Assembly: GCA_028289195.1 (NCBI GenBank)
Contig: JANQQR010000023.1
Coordinates: forward strand, 372,001 to 436,000
DNA length: 64,000 nt
Reading direction: 5' to 3'
DNA from: Phycisphaerales bacterium
GTDB taxonomy: Bacteria > Planctomycetota > Phycisphaerae > Phycisphaerales > UBA1924
Part shown: positions 36,629 to 45,320 of the stretch, in pieces
Layout: each line of letters begins with the position of its first letter
Position numbering within the stretch: position 1 is the stretch's first letter
Program-made: the position numbers and the translations under genes
The notes under the pieces: model-generated
What the model saw: the letters and a program-made list of their open reading frames with translations, nothing else
Database searches by the model: none
Told to the model about the DNA's origin: nothing

Positions 36629-36894
36629 CTCGCATCCGGGCGGGGGCCGATCGAGTTCTCGGTCTCGTCCGACCGGCGGCGCGGCGAAGGCCCTCCGCAG
36701 TCCCCTCGTTCGCGGCACGCGACAATCTACTCGGGCGCGATGTCCGCGCACAAGAAATGAGGCGCTTCCAGAGCCGCACCGGCGTCTCGTAGAGTTCGGG
36801 TTCGCTACGAATCGTCAGAAGTGCGAGTGTGTGCGCACGTGCAATCCGGAGCACGGGTGAGAGGTGGCCACGTTCGTCGAACCGGGCCAACCAA

Positions 36895-36967
36895 AGCCAC
36901 CAGCCGGACTCGAACCGGCGACCTGAGCTTTACGAAAGCTCCGCTCTACCAACTGAGCTATGGTGGC
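36895..36967 (-). tRNA. tRNA-Thr (anticodon CGU)
   Basis: 73 nt, folding fully: acceptor GCCACCA/TGGTGGC (36967-36961 with 36902-36896), D-stem GCTC/GAGC, anticodon stem GAGCT/AGCTC with loop TTCGTAA giving anticodon CGT, a short variable loop, and T-stem GCCGG/CCGGC with loop TTCGAGT. The discriminator is T (36895) and CCA is not encoded. It decodes ACG codons. Its 3' end is repeated at 32585-32613. Confidence 0.95.
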
Positions 36968-37002
36968 ATGCTCGCCCGGGCGTGCACCCGAGCGAGGGGG
37001 TG

Positions 37003-37030
37003 AGTGTAGCCGATCGGGCGAACCGGTCTA
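37003..37030 (-). promoter_or_regulatory. Promoter candidate for tRNA-Thr
   Basis: On the minus strand TAGACC (37030-37025), a 16-nt spacer, and TACACT (37008-37003) lie about 35 nt before the tRNA. The -10 hexamer TACACT is the same as in the rplK and rpoB promoter candidates. Confidence 0.55.
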
Positions 37031-37076
37031 GGCCTCAGTAAGCCGCGCCCGAGGGGCGCAGGACCACCCCGAAGAG

Positions 37077-38432
37077 TCACTCCTCGACGGGCTCCACCGT
37101 CGCTCCGGCTGATCCGAAGCGCTGGGCCGCCCGCTCGCCCATGCGGGCGCGGAGCGTGACGGTGCCGTTGTCGTACTCGCGGTCGAGCACCTCGGCCCGG
37201 TGCTCGATCTCGCTCAGCGCCTTGGCCTCGCTCAGGGGCAGGGTGATGCGCATCTCGCGCACCTCGCCGTCGGCGGCCAGGGCAACCGCCTGGCGGAGTT
37301 CTTCCATTCCCTCGGACTCCGGCCGGATCGCGCTGATGGGGATCGCCCCGGGCACGCGCTGCTGCCAGATGAGCATCTCCGAGTTGTCCGCCAGCCTGTC
37401 GGCCTTGTTGAGCAGCAAGATGGTCTCGGGCTCGGTGAACTCACGCCCCTCGCGCTCCTCGCTGGCGCCCACGCTCTTGAACAGCTCCTCGAGCGTGGTC
37501 TGGACCGTCTCGTACTGCAGCTGCGCGGCGCTGTCGGACACATCGAGCACGATCAGCAGCAAGTCGGCGTGTGTGGCCTCCTCCAGCGTGGCGCGGAACG
37601 ACGCGACGAGGTGGTGTGGCAGGTCGCGCACGAACCCGACGGTGTCCGAGAGCATCACGCTCATGCCCTTGCCAAGGTCCCACTCGCGGGTGCGGGTCAT
37701 GAGCGTGGCGAACAGCTGGTCGTTGGCGTGGGCGCCGCCGGCGGTGAGCGTGTTGAACAGCGTCGACTTGCCCGCGTTGGTGTAGCCCACGAGGCCGACG
37801 GTGAAGTGGTCGGTGTTGCGCTTGCGGACCTCCCGCTTCTTGCGCTCGAGGATCGCGTCGAGCTCGCGGCGCAGCTGGTTCTGGCGGCGCTGGACGATGC
37901 GCCGGTCGGTCTCGAGCTGCGTCTCGCCGGGGCCACGGGTGCCGATGCCGCCGATCCCGCCGAATCCCACGATGCGCTCGAGGTGATCCCACATGGCGCG
38001 CAGGCGCGGGTAGGTGTACTGCAGCTGGGCGAGCTCGACCTGGAGCTTGGCGGCGTGGGTCGTGGCACGCCCGGCGAAGATGTCGAGGATCAGCTCGGAC
38101 CGATCGAGCACCTTGCGCTCGAGGATCTTCTCGATGTTGGCGATCTGGCGCGGGCTGAGCTCGTGGTCGAAGATCACCAGGCCGGCGCGCGTCATCAGGC
38201 ACAGCGCCTTGAGCTCCTCGAGCTTGCCGGCGCCCATGAAGGTGCCGGGCTCGGGCTTGTCCCGGTTCTGCACCAGTTCCCCGACGACCGTGGCCCCGGC
38301 GGTCTCGGCCAGCGCGCGGAGCTCGCCCAGCGGGTCGCGCTCGTCGAAGCGGCTATCGGGCAGGTGGACGGCCGCGAGCACGGCCCGCTCGGCCTGGATC
38401 TTGATGTCTGTGCGTTCTTTGGGCTGGGCCAT
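37077..38432 (-). CDS. hflX: GTPase HflX
   Basis: 451 residues. N-terminal HflX domain with ELVQNRDKPEPGTFMGAGKLEEL and GLVIFDHELSPRQIANIE, then the GTPase domain: Walker A VGYTNAGKSTLFNTL, switch region GMSVMLSDTVGFVRDLPHHLVASF (G3 DTVG), G4 NKAD in LLLNKADRL. HflX binds ribosomes, splits stalled or hibernating 70S particles and helps in heat stress. GIGGIGTRGPGETQLETDRR is the conserved glycine-rich signature. It diverges from the ctp-tsaD group across 170 nt and follows the tRNA-Thr gene. Confidence 0.97.
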   Translation of the reverse strand: MAQPKERTDIKIQAERAVLAAVHLPDSRFDERDPLGELRALAETAGATVVGELVQNRDKPEPGTFMGAGKLEELKALCLMTRAGLVIFDHELSPRQIANIEKILERKVLDRSELILDIFAGRATTHAAKLQVELAQLQYTYPRLRAMWDHLERIVGFGGIGGIGTRGPGETQLETDRRIVQRRQNQLRRELDAILERKKREVRKRNTDHFTVGLVGYTNAGKSTLFNTLTAGGAHANDQLFATLMTRTREWDLGKGMSVMLSDTVGFVRDLPHHLVASFRATLEEATHADLLLIVLDVSDSAAQLQYETVQTTLEELFKSVGASEEREGREFTEPETILLLNKADRLADNSEMLIWQQRVPGAIPISAIRPESEGMEELRQAVALAADGEVREMRITLPLSEAKALSEIEHRAEVLDREYDNGTVTLRARMGERAAQRFGSAGATVEPVEE

Positions 38433-38602
38433 CGGGGTCCTGACGGCCCGGGGATCGCATCACCGGGCCGGGTGAAGGGTATCGCTGTCGTCGCGCCGGG
38501 TCGTGTGCGGCCCCGGGGCTGTCCGGGGCGATACGATCAGACCGACAGTGCGAGAGCCCCGGGCGGACGGACGCCGGGGCCACAGACCCCACGGAGACTC
38601 CC

Positions 38603-40360
38603 GTGCGAAAGAAGCTCCCAGTCGTTGCGCCGGTCGTGGTGATGGCCCTCGTGTTCGGCACCCTGGCGATCCGCCTGCCCGCGGCCATCGCCCAGCGGGC
38701 CGACGCCTACGCCATGTTCGACCCCGTGGTCGACGTCCAGCACCTGATCGATCGCCACTTCTATCGCGACCTCAACGAGGACGACCTCCGCGACATGCAG
38801 CTGGGCGCGATCAACGGCATGATCGAGGTGCTCGGCGATCGCTACACCGAGTACATCCCCGCCGAGTCCATCGCCGACTTCGACAAGAGCATCCGGGGCG
38901 AATACGCCGGCATCGGCGCCGAGGTCACCTCGGAGGACGGCTGGCTGAAGATCATCACCCCCATGGACGACTCCCCGGCGTTTGCCGCGGGGATCGAGCC
39001 CAACGACCTGGTCGTGGCCGTCGACGGCGCGAGCACCTACGGCAAGACGACCGACGAGGTCATCGACATGCTGCTGGGCCCCCCCGGCACCGACGTCCGC
39101 CTGACGATCGAGCGCGACGCCACGATCGCCGCGCCCCCCGAGTCGCTCGCGCCGGGCGTGCCCGGCGAGCTCGACGACGCTCCCGGCCCGGCCGAGGGCG
39201 CCGCCCGGTTCGATCTGGACGTGACCCGCGCCCGGATCGTCGCCTCGACGGTCAAGGGCGTGCACCGCAACGGTGAGAACTGGTCGTTCTGGGTCGATCA
39301 GCCCGGGAAGATCGGCTACGTGCGCATCACGAGCTTCACCGGCGGCACGATCCCCGAGCTCGAAGCGGCTTGCCGCGAGCTCGTCGACGGCGGCATGGAG
39401 GGCATGATCCTCGACCTGCGCTTCAACCGGGGCGGCTCGCTGTACGCCGCGGTGCGCATGGCGGACCTGTTCCTCGAAGAGGGCGTGATCGTCGAGACGC
39501 GCGGGCGCGACGGCGACAGCGAGAAGAACTACGCCCGGCGCGATCGCACGCTGCCGGACTTCCCGATGGTGGTGCTCATCAACGAATCGAGCGCCAGCGC
39601 CAGCGAGATCGTCGCCGGCGCGCTGCAGGACAACGGCCGGGCCGTGGTGATGGGCACGCGCTCGTTCGGCAAGGGCGTGGTGCAGGCGCTGTACCGCCTG
39701 CCCTCGGGCGCCGGGCAGCTCAAGATCACCGAGCAGTACTACTACCTGCCCTCCGGTCGCCTTCTGCATCGCACCGACGACTCCACCGAGTGGGGCGTCG
39801 ATCCGACCGACGGGATGTACGTGCCGCTCGAAGATGACGAGTACCGCGAGATCTTCCGCGTGCGCCGCGCCGAGGACATCATTCGGCGCACCGGCGACGA
39901 CGAGGAGGCCCGGGCCAACTGGGCCGACCCCGAGTGGGTCCTCGAGAAGCTCGACGACCGGCACATCACCCTGAGCGTCGAGGCCATCCGCGACAAGCTC
40001 GCGACCAACGAGTGGCCCCGAGTCAGCGACGAGGAGCGCGCCAGCGACGCCATCCAGATGGCCGAACTCGAGCGTGAGGAGCGGCGCATGGAGCTCCTGC
40101 AGCGCGAGCTGCGCCGCTCGGAACGGCGCGTCGCCGCGCTCGCCAGCGCCGAGACGGGCTCGCTCCCGGTCGATCAGGACCTCCTCCCCGGCGAGAGCGA
40201 TCTCACCGGCGGCAAGGTCCAGGTCTTCGACGCCGAGGGCAAGCCGATCGCCAACCTGTCGATCACCGGACCCGACCTCGAGGCCTGGCTCGACGGCGCA
40301 CCGCTCGCGCCCTCCGAGGATGGCGAAGACTCCGGCGACGAAGACAACGGCGGATCCTGA
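38603..40360 (+). CDS. S41-family carboxy-terminal processing protease
   Basis: 585 residues from GTG 38603 with GGAG upstream. An N-terminal hydrophobic signal segment (VVMALVFGTLAIRLPAAIA) is followed by a PDZ domain (GIGAEVTSEDGWLKI...DDSPAFAAGIEPNDLVVAVDG). The S41 core has Ser in INESSASASEIVAGAL (~328) and Lys in GTRSFGKGVVQALYRL (~355). CtpA/Tsp-type enzymes cut C-terminal tails of envelope or periplasmic proteins. The ~150-residue C-terminal extension is Glu/Arg-rich, helical, and specific to this protein. tsaD starts 5 nt downstream. Confidence 0.92.
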   Translation: MRKKLPVVAPVVVMALVFGTLAIRLPAAIAQRADAYAMFDPVVDVQHLIDRHFYRDLNEDDLRDMQLGAINGMIEVLGDRYTEYIPAESIADFDKSIRGEYAGIGAEVTSEDGWLKIITPMDDSPAFAAGIEPNDLVVAVDGASTYGKTTDEVIDMLLGPPGTDVRLTIERDATIAAPPESLAPGVPGELDDAPGPAEGAARFDLDVTRARIVASTVKGVHRNGENWSFWVDQPGKIGYVRITSFTGGTIPELEAACRELVDGGMEGMILDLRFNRGGSLYAAVRMADLFLEEGVIVETRGRDGDSEKNYARRDRTLPDFPMVVLINESSASASEIVAGALQDNGRAVVMGTRSFGKGVVQALYRLPSGAGQLKITEQYYYLPSGRLLHRTDDSTEWGVDPTDGMYVPLEDDEYREIFRVRRAEDIIRRTGDDEEARANWADPEWVLEKLDDRHITLSVEAIRDKLATNEWPRVSDEERASDAIQMAELEREERRMELLQRELRRSERRVAALASAETGSLPVDQDLLPGESDLTGGKVQVFDAEGKPIANLSITGPDLEAWLDGAPLAPSEDGEDSGDEDNGGS

Positions 40361-40365
40361 GGCGC

Positions 40366-41400
40366 GTGCTGGTTCTCGGGATCGAATCGAGCTGCGACGA
40401 GACGTGCTGCGCTGTCGTGCGCGACGCGCGGGATGTGCTCTCGAACGTCATCTCCTCGCAGCACGACCTGCACGCCGAGTACGGCGGCGTCGTGCCCGAG
40501 ATCGCCAGCCGCGCGCACGTCGAGGCGCTGCTGCCGGTGCTGCGCGAATCGCTGAAGGCAGCCGGCGTCGAGCTGTCGAACATTGAAGCGATCGCCGTGG
40601 GCAACCGGCCCGGGCTGATCGGGTCGCTTCTTGTGGGCGTCGCGGGCGCCAAGGCGCTGAGCCTGGCGCTGGGCGTGCCCCTGATCGGCGTCGATCACAT
40701 CCAGGCGCACCTCTACGCCCCGCTGCTGGGCGACGATGCGCCGGACGAGGAGGTCTACCCGGCCCTCGGCCTGGTGGTCAGCGGCGGGCACTCGTCGATC
40801 TATCGCTGCGACTCGGCCCTCGAGATGGTGCGCATCGGCTCGACGATCGACGACGCCATCGGCGAGGCCTACGACAAGGTCGGCGTTCTCGTCGGCCTCG
40901 AGCACCCCGGCGGGCCGAAGGTCGACAAGCTCGCCAGGGAGGGCGACGACCGCGCGTTCGATCTGCCCATAAGCCGCTTGGGCAAGGAGTCGATCGACTT
41001 CAGCTTCAGCGGGCTCAAGACGGCCGTGCTGTATCGCGTGAAGGGCGTGCCGGGGAAGAACGAGACGCCCCCGGAGCTGGACGACAAGCGGCGCGCCGAT
41101 CTGTGCGCCAGCTTCCAGCGCGCGGCGATCGGCGCGGTGCTGCTGAAGCTCGAGCGGGCGCTGGAGCAGATGAGCGAGCGCCCGAAGTCGCTGCTGGTCG
41201 GTGGCGGCGTGAGCGCCAACTCCCGCCTGCGCGCAGACCTCAAGGACTTCGGCGAGCGCCACGGCGTGGCGGTGCGTGTGCCGGCGATGCAGTACTGCCT
41301 CGACAACGGCGCGATGATCGCCGGGCTCGGCTCGGTGCGCCTCGGCGCCGGGCTTGTCGATGATCTGACGCTCGAAGCCGTGCCGACGACGGGCGCGTGA
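40366..41400 (+). CDS. tsaD: tRNA N6-threonylcarbamoyladenosine synthase, TsaD
   Basis: 344 residues from a GTG start at 40366, 5 nt after the protease stop, so coupled. Motifs: ILGIESSCDETCCAVV-type opening, HVEALLPVL, metal ligands HIQAH in DHIQAHLYAPLLG, ALGLVVSGGHSSIY, VGVLVGLEHPGGPKVDKLA, LLVGGGVSANSRLR and CLDNGAMIAGLG. With TsaB/TsaC/TsaE it makes t6A37 on ANN-decoding tRNAs, which include the tRNA-Thr in this window. Part of a compact protease-tsaD-GGQ gene group. Confidence 0.97.
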   Translation: MLVLGIESSCDETCCAVVRDARDVLSNVISSQHDLHAEYGGVVPEIASRAHVEALLPVLRESLKAAGVELSNIEAIAVGNRPGLIGSLLVGVAGAKALSLALGVPLIGVDHIQAHLYAPLLGDDAPDEEVYPALGLVVSGGHSSIYRCDSALEMVRIGSTIDDAIGEAYDKVGVLVGLEHPGGPKVDKLAREGDDRAFDLPISRLGKESIDFSFSGLKTAVLYRVKGVPGKNETPPELDDKRRADLCASFQRAAIGAVLLKLERALEQMSERPKSLLVGGGVSANSRLRADLKDFGERHGVAVRVPAMQYCLDNGAMIAGLGSVRLGAGLVDDLTLEAVPTTGA

Positions 41401-41407
41401 TGGGGCC

Positions 41408-41977
41408 GTGCCCGTGACCCAGCGCGAGAAGTTCGAATGGTCGCACCCCGCGGCGCTCGAGAAAGAGGCGCTGCTCGCCGAGTGCGAGTTCGGCAAAGGA
41501 CGCACCAGTGGCCCGGGGGGCCAGCACCGCAACAAGGTCGAGACCGAGGTCACGCTCACGCACAAGGCGTCGGGCGTGAGCGCCAAGGCGGGCGAGCGCC
41601 GCAGCGTGCGCGAGAACATGCCGGTGGCGATCAAGCGCCTGCGCCTGAAGCTCGCGATGGACGTGCGCCGGCCGGTGCCGCTGGGCGAGATCGGCAGCGA
41701 GTGCTGGAGGTCGCGCGTGCGCCCGCCGGGCAAGGGGCCGGGGGTTGATGCCAAGGCGCTCGGGCGACTGGAGATCAACGCCAAGCACTGGGACTACCCG
41801 TCGCTGCTGGCCGAGGCGATCGACGTGATCGCCGACGCGAACTGGGACGTGAAGCGGGCGGGCATCCGCCTGGACGTGAGCGCGAGCCAGCTGGTGAAGC
41901 TGCTGAAGGAGCACCCGCCGGCGCTGGGCATGCTCAACGCCGAGCGGAAGAAACGCGGGGAGCGGGAGTTCAAGTAG
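41408..41977 (+). CDS. GGQ-domain peptide chain release factor-like protein
   Basis: 189 residues from GTG 41408, 7 nt after tsaD. The domain is the class I release factor catalytic domain with GGQ in SGPGGQHRNKVETEVTL, the tripeptide that triggers peptidyl-tRNA hydrolysis. Codon-recognition domains are absent, so it resembles ribosome-rescue factors or the small release-factor-like family rather than PrfA/PrfB. The C-terminus is Lys-rich and could bind the ribosome. It ends 8 nt into the convergent zinc-ribbon gene region. Confidence 0.85.
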   Translation: MPVTQREKFEWSHPAALEKEALLAECEFGKGRTSGPGGQHRNKVETEVTLTHKASGVSAKAGERRSVRENMPVAIKRLRLKLAMDVRRPVPLGEIGSECWRSRVRPPGKGPGVDAKALGRLEINAKHWDYPSLLAEAIDVIADANWDVKRAGIRLDVSASQLVKLLKEHPPALGMLNAERKKRGEREFK

Positions 41978-42524
41978 CGCGCTCGCGCACGTCAGAGATG
42001 TTCTCGCCGCATTCGGGGCAGGTATAGGCAGTGAGGCCGATGAGATCGAAGTGGCAGTACGGGCAGCGGGAGAAGTAGCCCTTGGCGGCATAGCCACACC
42101 TTCGGACACGCCCTTGCCTGCCAAATACCCGTTGCCCCTGACTCACGATAAGGCCCAAGCCGAGTAGGCCGACGACCAAGGGCGCAACGAGAGATGCTGG
42201 GGTCGTCGACGGTTCAGCCGCCATCACCCAACCTAAGATCAGCGCTCCGGCAGCGAACGCAGCCTGGTCCTCGAAGATCCAGCGCCGCCGATCGAGCAAG
42301 AATCGCGACGATCCCGGCAAGGGCGCTCCCCACGGAGCACCGCGCTTCTCCCGTTCGATCCGACGCCTTCGGAACACCATCCAGTATCCGAGAACGTTCA
42401 ATCCAAGTCCCACAGCGATGAAGGTCCCCAACGAGACCTGGACACGCAGGGCCAGAGGGGCACTGAGCGCGCCGAGGTAGGCGATACTGGGCCAGTCTCG
42501 TCGAAACTCGAACAGAGTTGTCAC
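41970..42524 (-). CDS. Membrane protein with C-terminal zinc ribbon (paralogue 2)
   Basis: 184 residues from GTG 42524, directly after the TAG of the upstream gene (TAGGTG), so co-translated. Two N-terminal membrane helices (AYLGALSAPLALRVQV, VGLGLNVLGYWMVF), two more after ~90 (AAFAAGALILGWVMAA, LVAPLVVGLLGLGLIV), then a zinc ribbon CPYCHFDLIGLTAYTCPECGE. No enzymatic motif. The arrangement is the same as in the adjacent gene, so they are a tandem duplicated pair of unknown function. It is tail to tail with the release-factor-like gene. Confidence 0.75.
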   Translation of the reverse strand: MTTLFEFRRDWPSIAYLGALSAPLALRVQVSLGTFIAVGLGLNVLGYWMVFRRRRIEREKRGAPWGAPLPGSSRFLLDRRRWIFEDQAAFAAGALILGWVMAAEPSTTPASLVAPLVVGLLGLGLIVSQGQRVFGRQGRVRRCGYAAKGYFSRCPYCHFDLIGLTAYTCPECGENISDVRERAT

Positions 42525-43136
42525 CTAGCCCCTCGAAGTCGGGAGCTTGCGCTGACCCGTGACATCTTCACCGCACTCGGGGCATGTAGACGCGATCGCT
42601 CCCACGACTTCGTGATCACAGGCCTGGCACCGCGTGATGTAGCAGGAACGCATGTAGCCGAGGTAGCTCACCCGAAGGAACCGCCGACCCATCCGGTCGA
42701 GATACTTGAACGTCAAGACGCCACCGACAACTATCGCTGCGTACCGACCCGCAGGCACAACGCCGGCCGCCAGTATCCCCCAATTCGCGAGCAAGGCCCC
42801 ACACAGCGCCGCGATGTGATCTGACAACAGAAAACTCCGATGATCCGTTGTTCGCCTGCGGATGCTCGGGGTGACCCGCTGATCGCGCCAATCAGGAGTC
42901 GCGCGCTCGCGGCGCGTCATCGCCCAATAGCTGCACCCACCGATGGAGGAGATCGCGAGGACGCCCGCGAGGAACACTCCAGACCCGATCTGCACTCCGC
43001 CGCCGAGGACACCGACGATCACGATTCCTGGCAGGAGCGCGTATGTCGGCCAGACATGCTTGAGATCGCCGAAGCGCATGAAGCGCCACACGCGGCGCAA
43101 CGCCGATTCCATGGAAACGGGGCTGTGAGCTTTCAT
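42525..43136 (-). CDS. Membrane protein with C-terminal zinc ribbon (paralogue 1)
   Basis: 203 residues from ATG 43136; GTG 43142 is a two-residue longer option and neither has a strong ribosome site. Membrane helices PTYALLPGIVIVGVLGGG and FLAGVLAISSIGGCSYW, further helices near 120-150 (LCGALLANWGILAAGVV, AAIVVGGVLTFKYL), and a zinc ribbon CQACDHEVVGAIASTCPECGE near the end. It matches the downstream gene in order of elements though sequence identity is modest. Its codon pattern looks a little more AT-rich than neighbours. Function unknown. Confidence 0.72.
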   Translation of the reverse strand: MKAHSPVSMESALRRVWRFMRFGDLKHVWPTYALLPGIVIVGVLGGGVQIGSGVFLAGVLAISSIGGCSYWAMTRRERATPDWRDQRVTPSIRRRTTDHRSFLLSDHIAALCGALLANWGILAAGVVPAGRYAAIVVGGVLTFKYLDRMGRRFLRVSYLGYMRSCYITRCQACDHEVVGAIASTCPECGEDVTGQRKLPTSRG

Positions 43137-43216
43137 CGCCACAACCAGAGTTTACGTCCGGTTTTGCCGGGTGCCACATCCTCGCTCCCCCCCATCGCCT
43201 CGGCTACGATCCCGCC

Positions 43217-44422
43217 ATGACCACCATGACCGCAGACCCCCGCAGCGTCGTCCAGGACCACATCGCCCACATCAAGGCCGTGCGCCACGAGCTGCACCGC
43301 CACCCCGAGCTGGGCTACGAGGAGACCCGCACCAGCGAGGTCGTCCGGCGCGAGCTGGAAGAGCTGGGCGTCGAGTTCAAGGCCGGCCTCGCCGGGGGCA
43401 CCGGCGTGCTGGGGTGGATCCCCGCGACCTCCGACCCGGGCTCGGCCAAGACCGTCGCGCTCCGCGCCGACATGGACGCCCTGCCCATCACCGAGAACAC
43501 CGGCAAGGATTACACCAGCGAGAACCCCGGCGTGATGCACGCCTGCGGCCACGACGGGCACACGTCGATCCTCATCGGCGCCGCGCGCACGCTCAGCGCG
43601 ATGCCCGAGCGACCCAACAACGTGCTGCTGGTGTTCCAGCCCGCCGAAGAAGGCGGCGCGGGCGGCGAGCGCATGTGCGACGACGGCTGCCTGAACGGCT
43701 CGCTCCTGGGCAAGCCCGCCGACGTGATCTACGGCCTCCACGGCTGGACCGACATCCCCATCGGCAGCGTGTCGACGCGCGTCGGCCCGATGCTGGCCGC
43801 GACCGACGAGTTCACCGTCACGATCAACGCCAAGGGCGGGCACGCCGCCTACCCCCACTACTGCATCGACCCGGTGGTCATCGCCTCGCACATCGTCACG
43901 GCGCTGCAGTCGATCGCCTCGCGCCGGGCCGACCCGCTGGACAGCGTGGTGTGCACCGTCGGCTCGATCCACGCGGGCCACGCCAACAACGTGATCCCCG
44001 ACACGTGCGAGCTCAAGGGCACCATCCGCACGCTGCGGGCCGAGACCCGCGAACTGGCCGAGGCCGAGTTCCGGCGCATCGTCACCGGCGTTGCCGAGAG
44101 CTTCGGCGCCGGCGCCGAGATCGACTGGCACGTGGGCTACCCCGTCACGAAGAACCACGAGGCCCCCACGCAGAAGTTCCGGGGCGTCGCCCGGCGGGCG
44201 CTGGGCGACGACAGGGTGCTCGAGTTCGAGAACCCGGGCATGGGCGGCGAGGACTTCAGCTTCTACGGCCACCACGTGCCGGCGTGCTTCTTTCTGCTGG
44301 GCCTGCTGCCCGACGGCCAGACGAAGATGGCCAACCTGCACACGCCCGAGTTCGACTTCAACGACGACGCGCTGCCCATCGGTATCGAGATGATGGCGCG
44401 CCTGGCGACCGAGCCCGTCTGA
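43217..44422 (+). CDS. M20-family amidohydrolase (metallopeptidase)
   Basis: 401 residues. The amidohydrolase signature reads LHRHPELGYEE, LRADMDALPITE, MHACGHDGHTSILIG (Cys and His metal ligands) and LVFQPAEEGGAGG (catalytic Glu). The middle dimerisation domain contains GGHAAYPHYCIDPV. Relatives cleave N-acyl amino acids, IAA-amino acid conjugates or N-acetyl-diaminopimelate; which is used here cannot be told. There is no signal peptide. The YmdB-like gene starts 10 nt downstream on the same strand and is probably in the same transcript. Confidence 0.88.
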   Translation: MTTMTADPRSVVQDHIAHIKAVRHELHRHPELGYEETRTSEVVRRELEELGVEFKAGLAGGTGVLGWIPATSDPGSAKTVALRADMDALPITENTGKDYTSENPGVMHACGHDGHTSILIGAARTLSAMPERPNNVLLVFQPAEEGGAGGERMCDDGCLNGSLLGKPADVIYGLHGWTDIPIGSVSTRVGPMLAATDEFTVTINAKGGHAAYPHYCIDPVVIASHIVTALQSIASRRADPLDSVVCTVGSIHAGHANNVIPDTCELKGTIRTLRAETRELAEAEFRRIVTGVAESFGAGAEIDWHVGYPVTKNHEAPTQKFRGVARRALGDDRVLEFENPGMGGEDFSFYGHHVPACFFLLGLLPDGQTKMANLHTPEFDFNDDALPIGIEMMARLATEPV

Positions 44423-44432
44423 GACTCATCAC

Positions 44433-45245
44433 ATGGCGACGATGAAGCTCGCCTTCTTCGGCGATGTCGTGGGCAAGCCGGGGGAGCGGGCGTTCGCGCG
44501 CGGCGCGCAGCATGTGCGCGAAGCGCTCGGGGCGTCGGTCGTGATCGTCAACGCCGAGAACCGTGTCAACGGCAGCGGGCTGCACCCCGAGGGCTACAAG
44601 GCGATGCGCCGCGCCGGGGCCGACGCGCTCACGCTCGGGGACCACTGCTTCCGCGACGGACGCGTGATCCCGATGCTCGAGGACCCCGCCAAGCCGGTGG
44701 CGCGCCCGGCGAACTTCCCCGCTGCCGCGACAGGGATGACGCGCACCGTGATCAACCCCGAGGGACTGCCCAGGATCCACGTCGTGACGGTGCTCGGGCG
44801 CATGTTCATGCCGATCATGGCCGACTGCCCGATCGCGGCGCTCGACCGCGAACTCGCCCACGCCGAGGAGGGCGACCTGGCGATCGTCGAGGTGCACGCC
44901 GAGGCGACGAGCGAAAAGATCGCGATCGCCCACCACTGCGCCGAGCGCTGGGCGGGGCTGGTGGTCGGGGTGTTCGGCACCCACACCCACGTGCAGACCG
45001 CCGATGCGCGGATCGTGGGCGGGCAATTGGGGGCTATCACCGATACCGGGTTCTGCGGCGGGCACGGGGGAGTGATCGGGCGTAAGTCGGGCCCGGCGAT
45101 CCAGCGCCTGCGCACGCAGCAGGCGGTGCAGCTCCCCGTGTGCGAGGACGACTGCTGGGCGGATGCCTGCGTTCTCCAGATTGACACCCGGGCCCGCAGG
45201 GCGACCGGGATCGAAGCCATTTCCATCGAGGCGACCGATGAATAG
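44433..45245 (+). CDS. YmdB-type metallophosphoesterase
   Basis: 270 residues from ATG 44433. Motifs: FFGDVVGKPGERAF at the N-terminus, IVNAENRVNG, LTLGDHCFRDGRV, VEVHAEATSEK, and GTHTHVQTADARIV. These are the dimetal phosphodiesterase ligands of the YmdB family, which hydrolyse 2',3'-cAMP-type phosphodiesters and influence multicellular behaviour in Bacillus. Family members usually read G-N-H in the third motif; here it is G-D-H, an Asn to Asp change at a metal ligand. It overlaps nothing and follows the M20 gene by 10 nt. Confidence 0.88.
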   Translation: MATMKLAFFGDVVGKPGERAFARGAQHVREALGASVVIVNAENRVNGSGLHPEGYKAMRRAGADALTLGDHCFRDGRVIPMLEDPAKPVARPANFPAAATGMTRTVINPEGLPRIHVVTVLGRMFMPIMADCPIAALDRELAHAEEGDLAIVEVHAEATSEKIAIAHHCAERWAGLVVGVFGTHTHVQTADARIVGGQLGAITDTGFCGGHGGVIGRKSGPAIQRLRTQQAVQLPVCEDDCWADACVLQIDTRARRATGIEAISIEATDE

Positions 45246-45320
45246 GGAGGGCCTATCCTTCCGGCTCACCGAGCGGCGCTCGGCGAAGGCTCCGAACCCA
45301 GCGAAAGGCACGACGCAGTT

